From contig JAHFUH010000418.1 of the NCBI GenBank assembly GCA_023265215.1, positions 1 to 5,241 on the forward strand: 5,241 nt of DNA, read 5' to 3'. The position numbers and the translations under genes were made by a program. Position 1 is the stretch's first letter, and each line of letters starts with the position of its first letter. Positions 1-4,169 of the stretch are shown here, in pieces. The DNA is from Acidobacteriota bacterium (lineage in GTDB: Bacteria; Acidobacteriota; UBA6911). The notes under the pieces are model-generated. The model ran no database searches. It worked only from the letters and a program-made list of their open reading frames with translations, and was not told where the DNA came from.

Positions 1-1
1 G

Positions 2-103
2 AAGCGGTTGAGTCGCGCGCGATTTCAACTCAACGAAACGCCGCCCATTGAAGGGTGGGCCATTCACGAGGTGGTAACTTGGCGATCACACGTTCCGGTT
101 TGA
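2..103 (+). CDS. Possible 3' end of an upstream gene (partial, 33 codons)
   Basis: From base 2 an open frame runs to TGA at 101-103 (last residues EVVTWRSHVPV). It enters from outside the window, so it could be the C-terminus of an upstream gene. About two thirds of its third codon positions before base 79 are G or C, more than in the frame that ends at TGA 49-51. If real, it overlaps the start of the next gene by about 25-49 bases, an arrangement often seen with translational coupling in an operon. No family is recognised. The alternative is that the upstream gene ends at TGA 49-51, or that the upstream bases are noncoding. Confidence 0.25.
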   Translation, partial: KRLSRARFQLNETPPIEGWAIHEVVTWRSHVPV

Positions 104-2097
104 TCGGACCGATTCTGTATGGAGCACTGTTCGTCATCGTATTGCCCGCGTGTTTGATCAGCTGGGCGAAGGCGACAGCTGGAGTTGTGCGCCTGCCGGC
201 ATATCAATGCCCTTTAGCGGGGATTCTGCTGATCGTGCTCGCAGTTGTTTTGATGAGTTCCGGCGTGGTCGCACTACACCGGTATGGTGGCGGATTGCCG
301 ATGAATCCCTTTCCTCCGCCTCGCTTCGTCGACCGCAGCATCTACCACTACATCGGACAGCCGATATACATTGGCTTCGTGATGCTCTGCGCAGGCGTCG
401 CACTATTTTCCGGCTCCGCCAGCGGCCTCTGGCTCGTGACTCCTGCTGTTGGGGCAGGTACTGCTGCCTTGGTGATCGGCCATGAGCGACCCGACCTGCG
501 CCGCCGGTTTGGAGAGAGTGTACGGTCTCCACTGCTTTCCTTGCCCCACGCTTCCGATCAGGAGCCTGCGATTTGGGATCGTATCGCCTTCGGCCTGCTT
601 GTGCTACTGCCGTGGACGATCGCGTACGAAGCCGTCCAATTCATGGGAGTGCCACGTGATGCCGTTTCTTCCCACATGCCTTTTGAACATGCCTGGCCCG
701 TGATCGTGTGGACGGAGATCCCTTACGCCAGTGTGTACGTGCTCGTGTTCGTCACCCCTTTCATCGCGCGCACCACTCGGGTGCTTCGACACATGGCAAT
801 CACGGCGCTGGTAGCCACCGCAATCGTTTCGATCATCTACCTCACGGTCCCGCTGATCGCGCCGCCGCGTCCCTTCAATCTTGAAAACCTACTAGGTCGG
901 ATGCTTGCCGAAGAACAGGCGTTCAACCATACCGTTGCCGCCTTCCCTGCATTCCATGTCTTATGGGCGCTGATCGCCGCATCGGCCTGGCCCGCAGGTC
1001 GCCCGCGTCTTTGCGCGCTCCTGTGGGCGCTGGTGATCGCGGCCAGTTGCGTGACAACAGGGATGCACTCAATCGCGGATGTCGCGTTCGTCTTAGTGCT
1101 GTTTCCCCTTTTGAATCGATATGATCGGTTGTGGTCGGCGCTTCGCACCGGCACGGAAAGATTGGCGAATTCCTGGCGGGAGTGGCGCTTCGGACCTGTG
1201 CGCGTGATTGTGCATGGCATTTATCCCGTAATTGCCGCCTTCGTCGGGGTGGTTGTCGCAGGCATGCTGGCCGGACCTTCGCAGACCGGCGGGGTGCTGA
1301 TCGTAGCGGCCGGATCTTTGGCCGGGGCCGGATTGTGGGCGCAGTGGCTGGAGGGTTCGCCGGCGTTGCTGAGGCCATTCGGATTCTACGGTGGGCTTGC
1401 CGGAGGGATCCTTGGAGCGTTTGCGGCGGCACTGCTCGGCTATGATCTATGGCTGCTGCTCGCCGCTTATGCAGTCGGCGTTCCCTGGATTCAGGCTTTG
1501 GGCCGCCTGCGCTGCCTGGTGCAGGGATGCTGCCACGGCAGCCATGCGCCTGAAAAAATCGGCATTCGCTATCAACATCCGCGTTCGAGAGTCACACAGA
1601 TCGCCGGACTGGCCGGCGTACCGTTGCACCCGACGCCACTCTATTCGATTTTGGCAAATCTGGTAACCGGAGTGCTGCTGGCCCGTCTTTGGTCCTTTTC
1701 AGTTCCGCCCACATTTGTACTTGGAATGTACCTCCTGCTGAACGGATTCGCTCGCTTTGTCGAGGAGTCCTACCGTGCCGAGCCGCAGACTCCGGTAATC
1801 CGGGGACTGCACATATACCATTGGTTCGCGATTGCTTCTGTGCTTGCGGGCATCGTGCTGTCCGGCATCAAATCCTCCATTCCGGCCCAGCTTTTCCATG
1901 TGCCAAACCTACGAATGCTTGCTTATGCCCTTGGGATTGCCGCGTGCGCAGGATTTGCCCTGGGCGTGGACTTCCCCGCGTCGAACCGCCGGTTCGCGCG
2001 GCTTGCGGCCGTGGGACCCTTGGAACGGGTGCACGCCCTCGACGATAACGCAGAAGAGAACTCCGTCGCTGCAATGCAGCCCAAGCAATCCTCCTGA
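55..2097 (+). CDS. Three-module integral membrane lipid enzyme: methyltransferase-like + PAP2-like + Lgt-like
   Basis: A polytopic inner-membrane protein; residues are counted from GTG 55, and the likelier start is TTG 79. Residues about 16-155 have four hydrophobic segments and resemble ICMT/PEMT-type methyltransferases: GQPIYIG at 101-107 stands where that family has RHPxYxG, and ERPDLRRRFGE at 144-154 matches the E-x3-L-x3-FG signature. Residues about 175-355 look like the inositolphosphotransferase/Aur1 branch of PAP2: PPRPF at 270-274, FPAFH with His301, and HSIAD with His338 and Asp342. Residues about 385-640 match the Lgt family: GGL at 446-448, GRLRCLVQGCCHG at 483-495, HPTPLY at 525-530, and RFVEESYR at 567-574. 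The essential His of E. coli Lgt (in HGGL) is Tyr445 here, so true lipoprotein maturation is doubtful. All three families work on lipids or lipid-linked substrates in the membrane, so I infer lipid modification, substrate unknown. Residues 641-680 are a hydrophilic tail. The frame is intact. Confidence 0.85.
   Translation: MGHSRGGNLAITRSGLIGPILYGALFVIVLPACLISWAKATAGVVRLPAYQCPLAGILLIVLAVVLMSSGVVALHRYGGGLPMNPFPPPRFVDRSIYHYIGQPIYIGFVMLCAGVALFSGSASGLWLVTPAVGAGTAALVIGHERPDLRRRFGESVRSPLLSLPHASDQEPAIWDRIAFGLLVLLPWTIAYEAVQFMGVPRDAVSSHMPFEHAWPVIVWTEIPYASVYVLVFVTPFIARTTRVLRHMAITALVATAIVSIIYLTVPLIAPPRPFNLENLLGRMLAEEQAFNHTVAAFPAFHVLWALIAASAWPAGRPRLCALLWALVIAASCVTTGMHSIADVAFVLVLFPLLNRYDRLWSALRTGTERLANSWREWRFGPVRVIVHGIYPVIAAFVGVVVAGMLAGPSQTGGVLIVAAGSLAGAGLWAQWLEGSPALLRPFGFYGGLAGGILGAFAAALLGYDLWLLLAAYAVGVPWIQALGRLRCLVQGCCHGSHAPEKIGIRYQHPRSRVTQIAGLAGVPLHPTPLYSILANLVTGVLLARLWSFSVPPTFVLGMYLLLNGFARFVEESYRAEPQTPVIRGLHIYHWFAIASVLAGIVLSGIKSSIPAQLFHVPNLRMLAYALGIAACAGFALGVDFPASNRRFARLAAVGPLERVHALDDNAEENSVAAMQPKQSS
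68..74 (+). promoter_or_regulatory. Ribosome binding site that favours the TTG start at 79
   Basis: GAGGTGG at 68-74 lies 4 nt before an in-frame TTG at 79. The longest reading of this gene starts at GTG 55, but the only purine-rich stretch there abuts the codon with no spacing. TTG 79 is therefore the better start, giving 672 rather than 680 residues and bringing the N-terminus close to the first membrane segment. Confidence 0.5.
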
Positions 2098-2176
2098 AGG
2101 GAATAGATACGCGAAGTCGCAGCAGGAATACCCGCACACAAGCCACGCTTTTTTGACGCTGTCGCTATGAACAAGC

Positions 2177-2247
2177 TTTGTTTGGGAATATAAAATCGTA
2201 GGGCCGAAAGGCTTTCCGCCTTAGAAATTTGCGGCGAACCAAACAAA
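2177..2247. repeat. Inverted repeat enclosing two small hairpins (possible three-way junction)
   Basis: TTTGTTTGG at 2177-2185 is the exact reverse complement of CCAAACAAA at 2239-2247. Inside are a GCC-GAAA-GGC hairpin with a GNRA tetraloop (2203-2212, extendable by two G-T wobbles in the plus-sense RNA) and a CGCC/GGCG stem (2217-2220 with 2233-2236) that ends directly against the outer arm at 2238/2239. The nested layout could be a structured RNA element or a small palindromic repeat. It matches no riboswitch or RNA family I know. One 9-bp inverted repeat could arise by chance in a region of this size. Confidence 0.4.
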
Positions 2248-2301
2248 TTGCATCTACTCGCATTCTGTGAAGCCAAGAAGTTTTCTCAGCGGAATATTTC
2301 A

Positions 2302-2326
2302 ATTTATTTGGGAAAATGAAATAAAT
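2302..2326. repeat. AT-only 8-bp hairpin
   Basis: ATTTATTT at 2302-2309 pairs perfectly with AAATAAAT at 2319-2326 around the 9-nt loop GGGAAAATG. The stem has no G-C pair and no T run follows, so it is not a normal intrinsic terminator. TTTGGGAA here recurs at 2181-2188, and the flanking bases are partly alike, so the two spots may be related copies. Confidence 0.3.
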
Positions 2327-2439
2327 GGGACATGGGCGGATTCGGCAGTGGACGGCAGGAATCCCCAAAAAGGCGGTCTAAAGGAACGTCGCGGCCAGTT
2401 GGCTAAGAATGAAAGGCGTGGCTGCACGCTATCAACAAC

Positions 2440-2465
2440 TCTCCGGGCAATTTGTTTACCGGAGA
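2440..2465 (-). repeat. GC-rich hairpin downstream of the kinase-like gene
   Basis: TCTCCGG at 2440-2446 and CCGGAGA at 2459-2465 form a perfect 7-bp stem with a 12-nt loop. On the minus strand it lies about 55 nt past the kinase-like stop codon, where a terminator would be expected. However, the bases that follow (GTTGTTG) are only a weak T-rich tract. It may be a poor intrinsic terminator or an mRNA 3'-end stabilising structure. The loop contains part of an 11-nt sequence that is inverted at 2241-2251. Confidence 0.3.
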
Positions 2466-2520
2466 ACGTTACCGAAAGTCCCGACCTGCTTCTTCACTTT
2501 CTGATCGCTGCATCTGGATG

Positions 2521-3186
2521 CTAGAAATCGGCCGAAAGCCAGAACCGTGTTGCAGAGTTTGCCGTTGCTTCTATTGATACTTCCGACATCAAGCACAGTT
2601 TCTTCATGGACGAAGCGGAACACATGTCGCGGAAGGCGTCTCTCTCATATTGAAAGTGCCGCACCAAATCTGACTTGTCCCGGCCAAATCTTCCCGACGC
2701 ATAGCCGCGAATGAATTCGGTATGCTCGCGAGCCTCGATGGTTCGTTTGCGGATCGTATCGTCGTTTGCGTCGAGCAATAGAAGCTTACAGCCAATAGCA
2801 GTCAATCGATGATCCATTGAGATAACGTCTCCCCATTTCACGACTCCTGGTCGCAGACAGTGCGTGAGATGCAAAGTATCGATCAACAGGAAGGACTTTG
2901 GGCGATGCTGATCCCTGGAATTCTTTGCGATCCACTCCAGCCAGTTAACAATATGGTCCAAGTGGTTTAGATTTTCTTCTTTGGTCAGTGTCCCGAGGTC
3001 TTCACCGAGCGCGAGAGGGCCGTATGTATGAGTCTGGGCTAGACTCGTGACCGTGCGTAGCTTCCCTTCGGCCTCACCCTCGACGTAGATACGCAACATC
3101 CTGTCGAGTATTGTGCTTTTGCCAATCCCCGGGACTCCCTCGACCAATAGAAGTCGAGTCTGATTATCTCGCTGCATCTGCGGCAT
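2521..3186 (-). CDS. P-loop nucleoside/nucleotide-kinase-like protein
   Basis: A 221-residue soluble protein, likely cytoplasmic. Residues 17-25 are a perfect Walker A loop (GVPGIGKST) right after a hydrophobic strand (LLLVE). FLLIDTLHLTH at 99-109 is the second strand, with Asp103 at the position of the DR/DRY motif of thymidylate kinases, but Arg is replaced by Thr. KLLLLDAND at 134-142 is a third core strand. The Arg/Lys-rich segment at 146-186 (RKRTIEAREH, then GRFGRDKSD) resembles the lid and helices of small-molecule kinases. This order fits the P-loop kinase class (thymidylate/deoxynucleoside kinase-like) better than an AAA ATPase, but I cannot name the substrate. ATG 3186 is the first start after an in-frame TAG at 3232-3234; neither it nor ATG 3177 has a good Shine-Dalgarno. 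It converges on the lipid-enzyme gene, and its GC content is lower than that gene's. Horizontal acquisition is possible. Confidence 0.75.
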   Translation of the reverse strand: MPQMQRDNQTRLLLVEGVPGIGKSTILDRMLRIYVEGEAEGKLRTVTSLAQTHTYGPLALGEDLGTLTKEENLNHLDHIVNWLEWIAKNSRDQHRPKSFLLIDTLHLTHCLRPGVVKWGDVISMDHRLTAIGCKLLLLDANDDTIRKRTIEAREHTEFIRGYASGRFGRDKSDLVRHFQYERDAFRDMCSASSMKKLCLMSEVSIEATANSATRFWLSADF

Positions 3187-3228
3187 CGGGCAAAACCATA
3201 CAATGTCGATGAACCATAATTTGGAGGC

Positions 3229-3257
3229 ATTCTATAGTAGGCCGGTTTCAGCCGCAA
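3229..3257 (-). promoter_or_regulatory. Candidate sigma-70-type promoter for the kinase-like gene
   Basis: On the minus strand TTGCGG (plus positions 3252-3257) and TAGAAT (3229-3234) are separated by 17 nt. The -10 matches the consensus at five of six positions and the -35 at three. Transcription would begin near 3222, about 36 nt before ATG 3186, which is a sensible leader length. The evidence is pattern only. Confidence 0.35.
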
Positions 3258-3324
3258 GTTTACGAAAGTAGGTTCTATGGGGTGGCATCCATTTGCACCT
3301 AATTATAGGAATCTGCGTTCCCAT
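3232..3324 (-). CDS. Possible 30-aa ORF in frame with the kinase-like gene
   Basis: ATG 3324 opens a 30-codon frame (ending RKLAAETGLL) that stops at TAG 3232-3234. It is in the same frame as the kinase-like gene, separated from its ATG by this single stop plus 15 sense codons. It could be a leader peptide, a remnant of a longer N-terminus, or chance. It has only a weak GG-containing stretch upstream, no family resemblance, and it overlaps the candidate promoter. I give it little weight. Confidence 0.15.
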   Translation of the reverse strand: MGTQIPIIRCKWMPPHRTYFRKLAAETGLL

Positions 3325-3360
3325 AGCGTTACCAGAAATCCAGATTTTGAGAACGGCATG

Positions 3361-3385
3361 GGTGGCGGAGTGGCCACCGCTTTTT
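3361..3385 (+). terminator. Hairpin followed by a T5 run, oriented as a + strand terminator
   Basis: GGTGGC at 3361-3366 pairs perfectly with GCCACC at 3373-3378 around a 6-nt loop, and GC then TTTTT (3381-3385) follows. This is the arrangement of a modest intrinsic terminator for plus-strand transcription. Yet the nearest plus-strand gene ends at 2097. For minus-strand transcripts the hairpin lies about 28 nt past the secreted-protein stop codon but no T run follows it; it could still mark that mRNA's 3' end or block antisense transcription. Confidence 0.4.
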
Positions 3386-3405
3386 CGCTTAGCGCTTTAA
3401 ACGAG

Positions 3406-3798
3406 CTACTTCTCTTTTTCTGAAACGATTTCATATAGCACCAGAGTCTGCCCTTTATTGGAGTCCTCTGGCCGCCAAAAGTTCATGGAAGTGGAAAACT
3501 TATGCACGGAATAATCTTTTCCAGCAGACAACGGAAAGCATAAAGGAACATTTCCGTTCACAAGGTTGGTATACGCATCACATTTGAGCGAATAGATAAT
3601 GGCCTTGGTTTTACCACCAGCATAGGTTTCCACAATGGCAGTTGTGTGCAGCCAAAAACCTTTCTCAGCCTCCTGATCTTTAGTGCGCTGCACTTCTTTC
3701 ACATGCACAGAAACAGGCTCGCCTTTATCTTGCGAATTGACATACATTGGAATAAGAACTGCCACGATGACAAGAAAACAGCTGCCGATCCTTATCAT
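3406..3798 (-). CDS. Small exported protein of unknown function
   Basis: A 130-residue protein with a typical Sec signal peptide: Arg3, a hydrophobic core at residues 5-20, and a likely cleavage after VNS at 20-22, leaving about 108 mature residues. No lipobox cysteine is present. The mature part has two cysteines (73 and 87) that could form a disulfide, alternating hydrophobic/polar stretches that suggest beta structure, and a charged tail (SEKEK). I recognise no domain. The frame can be extended to ATG 3816, but ATG 3798 is far better: AGGAG (plus positions 3806-3810) precedes it by 7 nt, and the signal peptide then begins cleanly. The sampled GC content is near 42 percent (3481-3540), well below the flanking genes. 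The stop of a possible small ORF lies 10 nt upstream. Confidence 0.75.
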   Translation of the reverse strand: MIRIGSCFLVIVAVLIPMYVNSQDKGEPVSVHVKEVQRTKDQEAEKGFWLHTTAIVETYAGGKTKAIIYSLKCDAYTNLVNGNVPLCFPLSAGKDYSVHKFSTSMNFWRPEDSNKGQTLVLYEIVSEKEK

Positions 3799-3805
3799 GT
3801 CCACG

Positions 3806-3811
3806 CTCCTA
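3806..3811 (-). promoter_or_regulatory. Shine-Dalgarno of the exported protein, overlapping an upstream stop codon
   Basis: On the minus strand the sequence reads TAGGAG, then 7 nt, then ATG 3798. The TAG is also the stop codon of the 59-codon frame that begins at 3988, so ribosomes ending there would be placed on the initiation site of the exported protein. This site decides the start at 3798 over 3816. Confidence 0.7.
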
Positions 3812-3988
3812 AACATTTTGATTTAGGATGATTTTAGCCGAAAAATGCAGATTTCGGCTAGTAAATGTTTCGGACAAAATCACTTGCTTAATCGGAGTCC
3901 CATCCCCTCTCGACAAATCCGCTGATTCGATCCGTGCTTCAGAACTTGAATCCGAAGGAAGATCGAGCAGCGCTCTTTGTTTCGACAC
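3809..3988 (-). CDS. Possible 59-aa protein or gene remnant upstream of the exported protein
   Basis: GTG 3988 opens a 59-codon frame ending at TAG 3809-3811, 10 nt before the exported protein's ATG. AGGG lies 4 nt before the GTG, a short but usable Shine-Dalgarno spacing. The product is soluble and mixed-charge (DLPSDSSSEARIESADLSRG, then a more hydrophobic end KQVILSETFTSRNLHFSAKI). The second half faintly recalls the strand pattern of PilZ-like domains, but I see no RxxxR motif, so I do not assign it. The frame is immediately preceded by an in-frame TGA, so it may be the end of a decayed longer gene. Another minus frame (3939-4166, Shine-Dalgarno AGGA 5 nt before ATG 4166) overlaps it in a different phase and could be the same gene before a frameshift. 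Confidence 0.3.
   Translation of the reverse strand: MSKQRALLDLPSDSSSEARIESADLSRGDGTPIKQVILSETFTSRNLHFSAKIILNQNV
3835..3860. repeat. Perfect 9-bp inverted repeat upstream of the exported-protein gene
   Basis: TAGCCGAAA at 3835-3843 and TTTCGGCTA at 3852-3860 are exact reverse complements with an 8-nt spacer, centred about 50 nt upstream of ATG 3798. A minus-strand -10-like hexamer TAAAAT (plus positions 3831-3836) overlaps the near arm, which would suit an operator, but I see no good -35. It lacks a T run in either direction, so it is not a terminator. If the 59-codon frame is real, the repeat lies inside its coding sequence instead. Confidence 0.4.
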
Positions 3989-4169
3989 TCATCCCTACCA
4001 GTTGACAGGTCTCACTGTGGATTGTTTTTTGCGCGCCAGGTTGATCGGCAACATGTGGGACGTCCTTGATAAATTTAAATAGCCAAACTACGGCACCAAA
4101 TCCGTTCAAATCCAGCAACCAGAGTAGGAAATCCTTCTCAGCGAAACCGCCCAATCGCCGCCACATTCC

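Larger units (their letters stand above)
2098..2520. other. Intergenic region of 423 bases, no convincing gene
   Basis: Between the convergent lipid-enzyme gene (+) and kinase-like gene (-) I find no believable coding region. Short open frames on both strands (for example 2267-2524 + and 2165-2368 -) use GTG or TTG starts, lack Shine-Dalgarno sequences and show no family motif. The stretch is AT-richer than the gene to its left and holds several inverted repeats, listed separately. A T6 run at 2149-2154 follows the lipid-enzyme stop but has no strong hairpin in front of it. It may be decayed DNA. Confidence 0.6.

Noticed and set aside
837..1432. Long open frames on the minus strand inside the lipid-enzyme gene
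   Set aside because: They are Arg/Pro/Ala-rich products of a GC-rich gene read backwards, with no motifs, while the plus frame has clear family signatures.
2100..2154. Possible intrinsic terminator after the lipid-enzyme gene (T6 at 2149-2154)
   Set aside because: I could not build a stable stem directly before the T run; only 3-4 bp pairings exist.
2267..2524. Plus-strand 85-codon frame with GTG start
   Set aside because: No ribosome site, mixed composition and no motif; it runs across the AT hairpin and repeats of the intergenic gap.
3039..3257. Minus-strand 72-codon frame overlapping the kinase-like start
   Set aside because: It overlaps the Walker A coding region in another frame and shows no features of its own.
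3828..4082. Plus-strand 84-codon frame
   Set aside because: No Shine-Dalgarno, no recognisable motif, and it opposes better minus-strand candidates with ribosome sites.
36..4157. Similarity between CGAAACGCCGCCCATTG near 36-50 and CGAAACCGCCCAATCG near 4142-4157 as possible flanking repeats of an island
   Set aside because: The match needs a 2-nt gap and mismatches, is GC-rich and short, and the left copy is not at the left edge of the AT-richer block.
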